Assembly: GCA_964450955.1 (NCBI GenBank)
Contig: CAYVFI010000016.1
Span: forward strand, 1 to 64,000
Length of the DNA: 64,000 nt
Origin: CAYNWT01 sp964450955
Lineage (GTDB): Bacteria > Planctomycetota > Planctomycetia > Planctomycetales > Planctomycetaceae
Direction: 5' to 3'
Shown piece by piece: positions 25,978 to 35,600 of the stretch. Both the position numbers and the translations under genes were made by a program. A model generated the notes under the pieces. That model ran no database searches. It was not told where the DNA came from and saw only the letters and a list, made by a program, of their open reading frames with translations. Every line of letters starts with the position of its first letter. The stretch's first letter is position 1.

Positions 25978-26096
25978 GGTTGTTTCCTTTTTGGCCGAGC
26001 AGAATAGCACAGCAGGCTGAGGTTCGTAGTGCTGGGAGCCGGGTTGCGATATGTTCCCGGCAGAAGATTCACGGAAGCTGTGTGAAACCGAACCCC

Positions 26097-27002
26097 ATGA
26101 CAAATGAAAAAGAAACCGGCGTTCCACCGGACCAAAATCTGGAACCAGCGTTCCGCGAACTCTGCGACGTTGTTGCTCAACTACGATCACCCACAGGCTG
26201 CCCGTGGGATCGCGAGCAAACTCTGGAAACCATCAAGCCGTACACCCTGGAAGAAACTTACGAGCTACTTGAAGCAATCGATTCAGGCGACGACGAAGCG
26301 ATTGTTGAGGAACTCGGCGACGTGCTTCTTCAAGTGGTTCTGGACGCTCAAATCGGCGCGGACGAACAGCGGTTCAATCTGATTGATGTCGTGACTCGGT
26401 TGTCTGCAAAATTAATCTCGCGGCACCCACACGTTTTCGGCGACGCGGAAGCGGCCACCGCGGCGGATGTCAAAGTTGTCTGGGACGCAGCGAAGAAGAA
26501 AGAAAAGCACCAGCGAAAGTCTGCGCTGGAGGGCATCCCCAAAGACCTTCCACAGCTGGCCAAAGCTGCCCGCATTACATCGCGAGCGGCAAGAGTCGGC
26601 TACGATTTTCCGGACAGGGTCATGCTGTTCGATAAACTGCAGGAGGAGATTAACGAACTCGCCGCGGAGCTATTCGATAATGGTGTCATTCCCAGCGTTC
26701 CAGCCAGCGTGGACGGCCCACACATCGATGACATCCCCATCGACAATGCCGCCCGTAAGCAGCGCGTAGAAGATGAACTTGGCGACGTCCTGTTTGTGCT
26801 GGCCAACGTTGCCCGCCGCTGGGGCATTAACCCGGAAGAGGCTTTGAGAAACAGCAACCGCAAGTTCTCGCGGCGGTTCCAGGCCATCGAACAGGGACTG
26901 CGTGACACGGGGCGAAACATTGACGACGCCACGCTGGCCGAGATGGAAGAGATCTACCAGGCTAACAAACAGATTGAGAAGCAGTCCAACCAATCGGACT
27001 AA
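26097..27002 (+). CDS. mazG: Nucleoside triphosphate pyrophosphohydrolase MazG
   Basis: A 301-residue MazG, which cleaves NTPs to NMP and pyrophosphate and helps clear abnormal nucleotides. The N-terminal MazG fold has GCPWDREQT, LEETYELLEAIDSGD and EELGDVLLQVVLDA, with the Glu residues that bind magnesium. A second copy follows, with RVEDELGDVLFVLANVARR in the C-terminal half, as in E. coli MazG. A roughly 15-residue insertion (VIPSVPASVDGPHIDD) precedes the second EELGD-type motif. I chose ATG 26097 because the ORF from 25980 has no family match. Its stop overlaps the end of the convergent AlgJ-like gene by four bases. Confidence 0.93.
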   Translation: MTNEKETGVPPDQNLEPAFRELCDVVAQLRSPTGCPWDREQTLETIKPYTLEETYELLEAIDSGDDEAIVEELGDVLLQVVLDAQIGADEQRFNLIDVVTRLSAKLISRHPHVFGDAEAATAADVKVVWDAAKKKEKHQRKSALEGIPKDLPQLAKAARITSRAARVGYDFPDRVMLFDKLQEEINELAAELFDNGVIPSVPASVDGPHIDDIPIDNAARKQRVEDELGDVLFVLANVARRWGINPEEALRNSNRKFSRRFQAIEQGLRDTGRNIDDATLAEMEEIYQANKQIEKQSNQSD

Positions 27003-28192
27003 TCTCGCTGCAAAGCGCGTTCGACCAGAACCTGAATGACCACGTCCGGATTCGTGCGCCGGATGGCTTGCTCATCAAACTCCGTTGTGCGTTCGCATCG
27101 TAATGTCTGGAAGTGACTGGCCAGGTATTCCAGCAACGGACTGCCAAAAGAATCGTGCAGAACCAACCCGGTCTCGAATTCCCCCTGCTCACACCCCACA
27201 TCGCGCGTCGGAAGCTTAAAGAACGCGGCATCGTTTGCGAAGAAATCAACCGGCCCTGTGAACTTCACGTCCGGTGCATCGGGTCGAGTCACACTTACAA
27301 TCTGGTCGCTGCAATCCAGACGCAGTCCGGCCATTCGAGCTAAATCGCCGCCGACAGTCGCATCGCGAGAGGTCCGTACCAGTTCATCAATCGGTGGTAC
27401 ATCGCGGAAACCCTGACACGCCAATGAAGCAGCGATTGCCTGATAACCTACATACGCCCCCAGCCGATTCCAGTGCGTGTCCGTCTTGAAATACAACTGC
27501 CCGTACTTCTTCGCGTCACGCATTTCGGTTCGTGAATCAACCAGAACACCGTCCAAACCGGCGGCAGCCAACGCTGCGACAAGCTGATCAATCCGAGCCG
27601 GCTGCCGGGCCTTCTTAAATCTATCCCCAAGATGCTCCGGATAGACGCTCAACTTGTCCGGCGGAACCAGCAACCGATACTTACAACCAACAGCCTCACA
27701 AAATTCAACACGCGCCCGAATCTCACACACGCGTTGCGCGAGTTCTTTGGAAGAGTAGGGATGCAGGCGTCGATAGTTTTCTAACGAACCATCCGCGTTC
27801 AGGAAGAACCAACCATCGGCACCAACCAGAACTCGTGGCTGGGGCGACGCTTTGAAAACACTCGAACGAACCACAGCATGGGCTCGCATCAGGTCAGCGC
27901 GGAACCCGTGCGTTTTGTTGAAGTGCACTCGCGATTCCATAACGAACCGTGGCACGTCGCCCAGGCTGACAGGCGGCGGCGGCTGACGGTCTACGTAAAG
28001 TGGATGAATCAAATCGCCAGGCGAAGTCACGCCCAGGCCCGAAAACGACGCGAGCATCGGCAGGTTGATTATCAAAACAAAAGCCACCGGCAACAGTCGG
28101 AATCGAGGCAGCGCAGCGCTATCGACACCGGCTTGGAAGCGGTCATCAGCAACGGCTGACTTTGATTCAACGACAGTGGAAATTGTGGCCAC
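26999..28192 (-). CDS. AlgJ/AlgX-like SGNH acetyltransferase
   Basis: A 397-residue protein that probably transfers acetyl groups to a polysaccharide outside the cytoplasmic membrane. One membrane helix (about residues 32-52) anchors it. The SGNH core has the DTHWNRLGAY motif (Asp and His of the triad) and LVLHDSFGS, which carries the nucleophile Ser. Upstream elements such as GADGWFFLN and LLVPPDKLSVYPE match the AlgJ/AlgX family. The start is GTG at 28192, two bases before the end of the AlgI stop. It is the second gene of a two-gene operon with the MBOAT protein. No alginate biosynthesis genes are visible, so the polymer is unknown. Confidence 0.88.
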   Translation of the reverse strand: MATISTVVESKSAVADDRFQAGVDSAALPRFRLLPVAFVLIINLPMLASFSGLGVTSPGDLIHPLYVDRQPPPPVSLGDVPRFVMESRVHFNKTHGFRADLMRAHAVVRSSVFKASPQPRVLVGADGWFFLNADGSLENYRRLHPYSSKELAQRVCEIRARVEFCEAVGCKYRLLVPPDKLSVYPEHLGDRFKKARQPARIDQLVAALAAAGLDGVLVDSRTEMRDAKKYGQLYFKTDTHWNRLGAYVGYQAIAASLACQGFRDVPPIDELVRTSRDATVGGDLARMAGLRLDCSDQIVSVTRPDAPDVKFTGPVDFFANDAAFFKLPTRDVGCEQGEFETGLVLHDSFGSPLLEYLASHFQTLRCERTTEFDEQAIRRTNPDVVIQVLVERALQRD

Positions 28193-29662
28193 CTAGAACT
28201 GGAAGTAGATAAACGGGTTGTACAAGTCGGCCGACATTAGCATGACGCTCCACGCCAAAGCCGCCAACAGCCCTGCGTTCGACCCAAACTGCACTGCGTT
28301 CTGCCAGCTTGATCGCCGACGCAGTTCACTTTGCGTCGTCCGGGACAACCTGGCCACAATGCGGCACACAGACATTGGCACCGCACACAACATGGCAACA
28401 GGCAAGACCCAAAGCGTGTAAGACGTGAAGAATTCAGACAGCGATCGAACCGAATCAACTGCCCCGAAACCACACAAGGTCGTGAAGAACTGTCCGGCAA
28501 ACAGCATCGGTTCCGGTCGCATTGTGGGTCCGGTCGCGATGCGGAACAGTACCCAACCGCCCATGACGGCCAACAACGTGTAACCATGTCGGACCGGTCG
28601 CCAGGTTCTGTTCAACAGACTGGACAGACCAAGCCGTTCTAACACCAACAACCCACCGTGCCACATTCCCCAAGCGATAAACAACCAGCTGGCGCCGTGC
28701 CACAGACCGCACAAGACAAACACGACTAACAGGTTGCAGTACGTTCGCAGCACGCTGCCACGATTGCCGCCCAGCGGAATGTAAAGATAGTCGCGGAACC
28801 ACGACGACAACGAAATATGCCAGCGCCGCCAGAAGTCGGTCACGCTACTTGCGGCGTAAGGCAACCGGAAATTCTCTGGGAAACGGAACCCAAACATCCG
28901 CCCCAATCCGATGGCCATGTCGGAGTAGCCTGAGAAGTCGAAATAGATCTGTAGCGAATAGCAAACGATGCCCAACCAGGCGATCGATGCCGTGAGTTCG
29001 TCCGCAGGCAACGCAAAAATTTGATCAGAAGGTCCGGCGACGGCGTTCGCAAGAATCATCTTCTTTGCCAGCCCAATGATGAACCGCCTCACGCCGGACT
29101 CAAATAAGCGTCCCGTAAGCCGCCTGGAAATCAACTGTCTGGCCACGTCTGTGTAGCGAACAATCGGCCCGGCGATCAGTTGCGGGAAGAACGAAATATA
29201 CAACGCGAGGTCGAGAACACGCCGCTGCGGTTCCGCTTGACCGCGATAGACATCGATTACGTAAGACATCGCCTGAAACGTGAAGAACGAAATCCCCACA
29301 GGCAGCCCAATACGCGGCACCGGCAATGGATCAAGGCCAACCGTGGCCGTCAGAACATTCAGATTCTCAATCAGGAAGCCGGTGTACTTGAACGCCAGCA
29401 GCACGCCCAGGTTTCCCGCGACGGCCAGAATCATCCACCACTTCTTCGCAGTGGGCGTGCCCGAACCCACAGCCAGCCCCGCCAGATAGTTCAACAGAAT
29501 CGAACACACCATCAGCAGCAGATGATGAGGCTGACCAGCGGCGTAGCAAAATAGGCTGGCGATCGTCAGCAGCAGATTCCGCATCCCAACCGGCGCGCAC
29601 CAGTAGGCCCACAGCAGCAGCGGCAGGAACAGGAATAGGAATGTTGGTTCAACAAACAGCAT
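28193..29662 (-). CDS. MBOAT O-acyltransferase (AlgI-like)
   Basis: A 489-residue polytopic membrane protein of the MBOAT family, about ten helices. It should carry acetyl groups across the membrane for O-acetylation of an exopolysaccharide, working with the AlgJ-like protein encoded directly downstream. Landmarks are the N-terminal PTFLFLFLPLLLWAYW, GISFFTFQAMSYVIDVYRG, SVTDFWRRWHISLSSWFRDY, LGGNRG, and the active-site His region LCGLWHGASWLFIAWG. The stop codon (TAG at 28193-28195) directly abuts the GTG of the AlgJ-like gene, so translation is probably coupled. The N-terminal end lies about 200 bases from the assembly gap. Confidence 0.93.
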   Translation of the reverse strand: MLFVEPTFLFLFLPLLLWAYWCAPVGMRNLLLTIASLFCYAAGQPHHLLLMVCSILLNYLAGLAVGSGTPTAKKWWMILAVAGNLGVLLAFKYTGFLIENLNVLTATVGLDPLPVPRIGLPVGISFFTFQAMSYVIDVYRGQAEPQRRVLDLALYISFFPQLIAGPIVRYTDVARQLISRRLTGRLFESGVRRFIIGLAKKMILANAVAGPSDQIFALPADELTASIAWLGIVCYSLQIYFDFSGYSDMAIGLGRMFGFRFPENFRLPYAASSVTDFWRRWHISLSSWFRDYLYIPLGGNRGSVLRTYCNLLVVFVLCGLWHGASWLFIAWGMWHGGLLVLERLGLSSLLNRTWRPVRHGYTLLAVMGGWVLFRIATGPTMRPEPMLFAGQFFTTLCGFGAVDSVRSLSEFFTSYTLWVLPVAMLCAVPMSVCRIVARLSRTTQSELRRRSSWQNAVQFGSNAGLLAALAWSVMLMSADLYNPFIYFQF

Positions 29663-29972
29663 TGAGGGACCGGTCGCGAGGGAAACGACGCGTGCGGCAA
29701 TCGTCCGTGAATGCAGCGGTTACCTTAAGCCTGGCACGAGATGAACCGGTTCCTCGTCCGGGCCCCGGGGTGCGTTGCTAAAACTCTGCCGATTATTCCA
29801 GCCACGCCGATTATCTGCCCGATCGCGCGCCAGGCATAGTCGCCGAACACTCCGTGTTCGGTNNNNNNNNNNTTTTTTTAAAACTCCACTGTTTAAAACC
29901 CCCCGCCCTCGGAGAGTCCGGCGACTGGTTGGGCCCCATGCAATGGGAGGTTACCTGGTGTATATTCGACGC
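29663..29972. other. Intergenic region with assembly gap
   Basis: A 310-base region between divergent genes. It includes 10 N at 29863-29872, the customary sign of a scaffold join of unknown length. A perfect 8-bp palindrome (CCGAACAC / GTGTTCGG, loop TCC) lies at 29843-29861 directly beside the gap. The bases just after the gap have odd homopolymers and may be low quality. A gene could be hidden in the gap. Confidence 0.9.
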
Positions 29973-30629
29973 ATGAATCACACATCCCGCTTAACAGCAC
30001 AGCTACTGGTTCTGACACTACTGGTTGCAACCGGAATCGTCGGCTGCGGTGGTTCGACCAGCGAACCCACAACACCGCCTCCATCGGTTCCAACTGCTGA
30101 ACCGGACACCCAATCGCGCACCGCGACGCCAGAGCCAGCCAGGCCGCCCGTTGAAAGTGGAGTCTCCGCTCCCAGCATCCCACTTAGCGTCGCGGCAGCG
30201 AGCGGGGATACTGAAGCCGTCCGTCAGCACATTGCTGCCGGCACAAACCTAAACGCAGTCGACCCAACCAGCGGTTCTACAGCTCTCATGGCGGCCGCGT
30301 CGCTGAATCATATCGAGACAGCACAGCTATTGATTGACGCCGGAGCCGACCTTGAAGCGCGCAGCGCATCGGGTGCAACGGCGCTGCACACCGCGGCGTT
30401 CCTGTGCCGCGAAGAAATCCTAAGAGCACTTATTGCCAGGGGCGCCGACCGCGACGCCAAGGACCAATCCGGATCGACGGCGCATGATTCCGTGGCCGGG
30501 CCTTTCGAAGAAGTCAGACCAGTCTACGACCTGTTACTACGAATGCTGGGCCCTGTCGGCCTGGAACTAGACTACGAATTCCTCAAGACAGCCCGGCCGC
30601 AGATGGCAGAGATCCTGTCACAGCCGTAA
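29973..30629 (+). CDS. Ankyrin-repeat lipoprotein
   Basis: A 218-residue protein with a lipoprotein signal (TLLVATGIVGC, lipid-modified Cys near residue 26). A Pro/Thr/Glu-rich linker (about residues 30-75) is followed by three or so ankyrin repeats (LSVAAASGDTEAVRQHIAAG, ALMAAASLNHIETAQLLID, ALHTAAFLCREEILRALIARG) and a C-terminal helical cap. It probably sits on the outer face of a membrane and binds proteins. The start at 29973 gives a proper signal peptide; a longer frame that begins before the N gap is not trusted. The stop codon lies inside the downstream hairpin. Confidence 0.8.
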   Translation: MNHTSRLTAQLLVLTLLVATGIVGCGGSTSEPTTPPPSVPTAEPDTQSRTATPEPARPPVESGVSAPSIPLSVAAASGDTEAVRQHIAAGTNLNAVDPTSGSTALMAAASLNHIETAQLLIDAGADLEARSASGATALHTAAFLCREEILRALIARGADRDAKDQSGSTAHDSVAGPFEEVRPVYDLLLRMLGPVGLELDYEFLKTARPQMAEILSQP

Positions 30630-30644
30630 CTGCTGTTACGGCTG
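30621..30644. terminator. Shared hairpin between ankyrin gene and aspS
   Basis: A perfect 10-bp stem CAGCCGTAAC / GTTACGGCTG with a four-base loop, located where two convergent genes end. The left arm includes the ankyrin stop codon. There is no long T-run, so it may work only as a partial terminator. Confidence 0.65.
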
Positions 30645-30653
30645 ATGGCGGCT

Positions 30654-32426
30654 TTACTCTTTGACCTTATCAACCTTGATCTGCAAGTCGGCCAATTGAT
30701 GATCATCCACCTCAGACGGAGCACCACTTAGCAGGTCGGATGCGCGCTGAGTTTTTGGGAACGCGATGACGTCGCGAATATTGTCGTCGCCCGCCATCAA
30801 CATGACCCAACGATCCAGCCCCAGGGCAATCCCACCGTGTGGTGGAGCCCCATATCGTAGCGCCTGCAGCAGGAACCCGAACCGCGACTCGGCTTCTTCA
30901 GGCGAGATATTCAACATATCGAACACCTGTTGCTGAACCGCGCTGTCGTGGATTCTGATACTTCCGCTGGCGGCTTCGTAACCGTTCACGATCAAGTCGT
31001 AAGAACTCGCCCGAACTGCGGCCGGTTCTGATTCCAACTTGTCTACATCGTCAGGATGGATCGAACAGAACGGATGATGCTCAGCATCCCAGCGTTCCTG
31101 TTCTTCGTTGTACGTCACCAGCGGGAAGTCGATGACCCATGCGCAACTAAGTTCGCCTGGATCGTAGAGTTCCAGATCCTTGCCAAGCTTCCCGCGCAAG
31201 GCGGCCAACGCAGCGGAGGTTACTGACGGCTTGTCAGCAACAAACAACAACAGGTCGCCATCTTCGGCGCCCATCGCATCCATGATGGCTTTCTGTTTTT
31301 CTTCGTTGAAGAACTTCGCAATCGACGAATCCAGCTTGCCTTCCTTCACCTTGAAAAACGCCAAACCCTTCGCGCCGTACTCGCCAACAAACGCGGTCAG
31401 ACCGTCAATCTTCTTACGGCTGTAATCACCAGCTGCACCTTTGGCGTTTAGTCCGCGAACGCGGCCACCACCTTCGATGGTCTTCGTGAACACACCAAAC
31501 TCGGCATCCTTCACAATCTCACCGACATCAACCAACTGCATGTCGAACCGCAAATCCGGTTTGTCAGAACCGTAGCGTTCCATGACATCCGCGTAGGTGT
31601 ATCGCGGCAACGGAAGACTGACTTCCTTGTCGGCAACATCTTTCACAACGTGCGCGATGAGTCCGCCGATGGTGCTGAGCACGTCATCGCGTTCCACAAA
31701 CGCCATCTCGACATCAATCTGAGTGAACTCAGGCTGCCGGTCTGCTCGCAGGTCTTCGTCACGGAAACACCGCGCGATTTGGTAGTAGCGATCGAAACCA
31801 GACACCATCAAAATCTGTTTGTAGATCTGCGGGGATTGCGGCAACGCATAAAACGCCCCCGGATGAACTCGACTCGGCACCAGGTAATCCCGCGCACCTT
31901 CGGGTGTGCTGCGACCCAGCATTGGCGTTTCGATTTCCAGGAAATCCAGGTTGTTGAAATAGTCGCGAACCGACTGCGTCAACTTGTGCCGCATAATAAT
32001 ATTGCGCTGCAGCGTTGGACGCCGCAAATCGACAAACCGGTGACTGAGACGAAGTTCCTCATTTGGAAGCTCGGTCGTTTCCGGTTCGAACGGAGGTGTC
32101 TTGCTTTTGCTGTGAACCGTGAGTTCGGCCACCACGACTTCAATCGCCCCGGTGTCCAGTTTCGGGTTCACCAAATCGTCACCGCGGTATTTCACTCGGC
32201 CCGTAACCTGAACAACGTCCTCCTTGCGCAGCTTCCTGGCAATCTCAGCCATCGAACCGTCAGCGTCGGTATTGAACACGAGTTGCGTTTTTCCGTAGCG
32301 GTCTCGCAGGTCGATGAACAGCAGGTTCTCGCCAAAGTCGCGGTAGTTGTTTACCCAGCCGGAAAGTGTCACTGTTTGATCGACGTGATCCCGCCGCAGT
32401 TCGCCGCAGGTGTGAGTGCGTAGCAC
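30654..32426 (-). CDS. aspS: Aspartyl-tRNA synthetase
   Basis: A 590-residue class II synthetase of the bacterial type, charging tRNA-Asp. The N-terminal OB-fold opens with LRTHTCGELR and VTLSGWVNNYRDFG. Motif 2 is present (FRDEDLRADRQPEFTQIDVEM), as is motif 3 (GGIALGLDRWVMLMAG). The GAD-type insertion lies between them, as usual in bacteria. I place the start at GTG 32426, because family proteins begin just before LRTHTCGEL; an in-frame ATG at 32462 adds 12 residues. Whether it also charges tRNA-Asn cannot be judged here. It is downstream of mfd on the same strand with a 240-base gap. Confidence 0.95.
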   Translation of the reverse strand: MLRTHTCGELRRDHVDQTVTLSGWVNNYRDFGENLLFIDLRDRYGKTQLVFNTDADGSMAEIARKLRKEDVVQVTGRVKYRGDDLVNPKLDTGAIEVVVAELTVHSKSKTPPFEPETTELPNEELRLSHRFVDLRRPTLQRNIIMRHKLTQSVRDYFNNLDFLEIETPMLGRSTPEGARDYLVPSRVHPGAFYALPQSPQIYKQILMVSGFDRYYQIARCFRDEDLRADRQPEFTQIDVEMAFVERDDVLSTIGGLIAHVVKDVADKEVSLPLPRYTYADVMERYGSDKPDLRFDMQLVDVGEIVKDAEFGVFTKTIEGGGRVRGLNAKGAAGDYSRKKIDGLTAFVGEYGAKGLAFFKVKEGKLDSSIAKFFNEEKQKAIMDAMGAEDGDLLLFVADKPSVTSAALAALRGKLGKDLELYDPGELSCAWVIDFPLVTYNEEQERWDAEHHPFCSIHPDDVDKLESEPAAVRASSYDLIVNGYEAASGSIRIHDSAVQQQVFDMLNISPEEAESRFGFLLQALRYGAPPHGGIALGLDRWVMLMAGDDNIRDVIAFPKTQRASDLLSGAPSEVDDHQLADLQIKVDKVKE

Positions 32427-32666
32427 GATGTGTGTCCTGATGTCTGGAGTTGGTAGCCGCAATCAGCGCGAGCGAACGCGTTCTTGTCGCAGCCAAGCCG
32501 GGGATTATAGGTTGCTGTGCCGATCGTCGGGAGGGCAGAAGCGACGGCTCTGGAAACGTTTCAATTACTCGAATTATAAGGCTTTCGCGAGGCGGTGACC
32601 CCACACGACGCTGGCCTGGATTCACGCAATGCCCAACGTCCGGCCCGAAGCCTGTCAGCATCCGTC

Positions 32667-35600
32667 TTATTTTTTCCGTCGGGAAAGTGGCCCCTTACCA
32701 AGATTGGCCTTCGGCATGGCGGGCGTGCCTTCCGGGATGGGCTGATCTTTAGGACGTGATTGCGGAACCGACTGCGGCGCGAACGGTTCGGCACCCAGCA
32801 AATCTTTTAACTGTCCATACAGCGACGGCCAGTCCTCCGGTTCGCTGTCCAGAGGCAAGTACGCGGAGACCGTATCGACGACCCGCAAATCGGCGTCGGA
32901 TGACTTCGCCAACAGGTTGATGTACTTGCCATCTTTGTAGCCCAGCACGCAAAAGTCGTCCTCGATATGCAGATCGTTGACCGTCCACTTTGCAGCCATA
33001 ATCTGTACCTCGCGCAACTGCATGAGCTGATCGGAATCCGTCGGAATCGGACCGAACCGATCGCGGAGTTCTGTCTTGAACTCAGCAAGTTCGTCCAGAG
33101 ATGCCAGCGACGACATCCGGCGGTAGATTTCGATCTTGGTCCGACCCGGCGGAATGTAGTCATCGGGAAAGAACGCAGACACAGGCAGGTCGACAGCAAC
33201 ATGCGGCTGCTCGCGCAGAGGTTCGTTCTTCAGGTTCCGAACGGCGTTCTCAAGCAACTGACAATACAGTTCGTAACCGACAACGGAAATGTGTCCGCTT
33301 TGTTCGGTTCCCAAAATATTGCCAGCCCCACGAATCTCAAGGTCGCGCATGGCAATTTTGAAACCGGCTCCCAGCTCACTGTATTCTTCAATAGCCTTCA
33401 GCCGCTTGGCCGCCGCCGATGTAAGTTGCTTGCCTTCTTCCAACAACAGGTAGCAGTACGCGCGGTGGCGATAGCGACCGACGCGACCTCGCAGTTGGTG
33501 CATGTCGGCCAGGCCATAGATACCGGCCATATTGATGAACATCGTGTTGGCGTTCGGAATGTCCAAACCTGATTCAATAATCGTTGTCGCCACCAAAATA
33601 TCCGCGCGGCCTGAGACGAAATCCAACATGGCCGCTTCGAGTTCCGCCGGAGTCATCTGGCCGTGACCGATGGCGATGCTGGCCTCGGGCACAATACTCT
33701 GAAGTTCTTCAGCGACCGCCCTGATGTTGTGAACCCGGTTGTGGACGAAGTACACCTGACCGTTGCGATTCAACTCACGCACAATCGCGCGGCGGATGAG
33801 TTCTCTGTCGTATTGAACGACCTTAGTCTGGATGGCCGACCGATCCTGCGGCGCGGTGGTGAGGCTGGAGATGTCGCGGATACCCAGCAGCGACATGTGC
33901 AGTGTTCGCGGGATTGGCGTGGCCGTGAGCGTGAGGATGTCGACTTCCAGACGCAGCTGTTTCAGCATCTCTTTGGCGTCGACACCGAAGCGTTGTTCTT
34001 CATCAATAATCAGCAGGCCGAGGTTCTTGAAACGCACGTCCTTTTGCACCAGGCGATGCGTTCCGATGACGATATCGACTTTGCCCTGCGCCATCTTCTC
34101 GAGGATCACCGACTGTTCGGCCTTCGATCTGAACCGCGACAACCCGGCAATCGAAACGGGAAATTCAGCCATCCGATCACAGAACGAACGATAGTGCTGT
34201 TCTGCCAGAACTGTGGTCGGAACCAAAACGGCGACCTGCCGTCCGTTGTCCACACACTTAAACGCGGCCCGCAACGCGACCTCAGTTTTTCCGTAGCCAA
34301 CGTCGCCACAGATCAACCGATCCATCGGCCGCTGGCGTTCCATGTCCTGCTTTAAATCCGAAATCGCCTGCGCTTGGTCGTCTGTTTCGGTATGCGGAAA
34401 AGCGGCCGCAAACTCACGCTGCAGATGCGAGTCAGGAACCGATTTCAGCCCCGGCTTCGCTTCGCGCTGAGCCTGCATTTTCAACATATCGCTGGCCATA
34501 TCCTCAATGGCTTCAGCAACACGCGCTTTCTTTTTTGCCCATGCGGTGCCGCCCAGCTTGGACAGCGGTGGAGCAATCTTGGCGGCGCCGACGTATTTTT
34601 GAACCAGATGAATCAGCGACACCGGCACGTACACACGCACCTTGTCTCGGAACTCCAGTATCAGGTGTTCTTCAATCTGGTTCTCTTTTTCCAGCAGCTT
34701 CATACCCTGAAAACGACCGATGCCGTTTGTCAGGTGCACGACGTAGTCGCCTTCGCGCAGATCCAGAAAGCTGTCGATCGCTCGGCTTTGAATCTTCTTT
34801 TGCCGAGCCGTCGGGCGGCGCACGTCGGTGCGACCAAACAATTCGTGATCGCCGATGACCAGCGTTCGCTCAGCCAGCATGTGAAACCCGCGTTCCACAT
34901 GGCCCAGACACAGCGAAATATTCCCCAGCGTTGATGCTTCCTGAAGCACTTCTTCCAACCGCTTCAACGCGCCCTCGTTATGACAGGCGATCAACACATG
35001 GCCGCCTTCTTCGGCCGCCAACGACAGTTCTTCCAGGACAGACTTTGGTGTGCCGTTGAAGCGTTCGATCGATTCAACACTCAGGCGACAGTTGCTGCGT
35101 TCAGAACCCGCCGCGATGGCTGAGACGGTAACCACCGGCCGCTCGTGGCACCTGGCGAGTGTGGCCTGAACACTAAACAACCCACGAGGATCGTTAAGGC
35201 GTTCGAGATACAGCTTGCCTTCGTCGATGGTCTCCTGAAGTTCTGTCAGCACGACCCATGTGTCGGCTTTCAGCGAATCAAACAAACTCGCACCACCAAC
35301 CCGCGCGGCGACATCGTCGGTTTCAACAGGAGCGACTGCGGTGATACTGACAGTCTTCAGCTCCTCCAGCTTGCGCTGAGTTTCCACGTCGAAGCGGCGG
35401 ATTGATTCCACCTCGTCGCCAAAGAACTCAATGCGGAGTGGGTTCGATTCCGCCGGCGGAAAGATATCGACAATTCCACCGTGCACCCGAATCTCGCCGG
35501 GTAGCTCAACCGCCGGCACACGATCAAACCCACGCGCAACAAACCACTCGATAAGCTCTTCCAGGTCGAATTCATCGCCGTTGCTAAACACTCGGGTCGA

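Noticed and set aside
29775..29972. N-terminal extension of the ankyrin lipoprotein through the assembly gap
   Set aside because: Contains unknown bases and odd homopolymers, and a proper lipoprotein signal begins at 29973.
31650..32423. 257-residue plus-strand frame opposite aspS
   Set aside because: Shadow of a certain synthetase gene; no motif of its own.
33663..34355. 230-residue plus-strand frame opposite mfd
   Set aside because: Lies inside the helicase coding sequence and has no family character.
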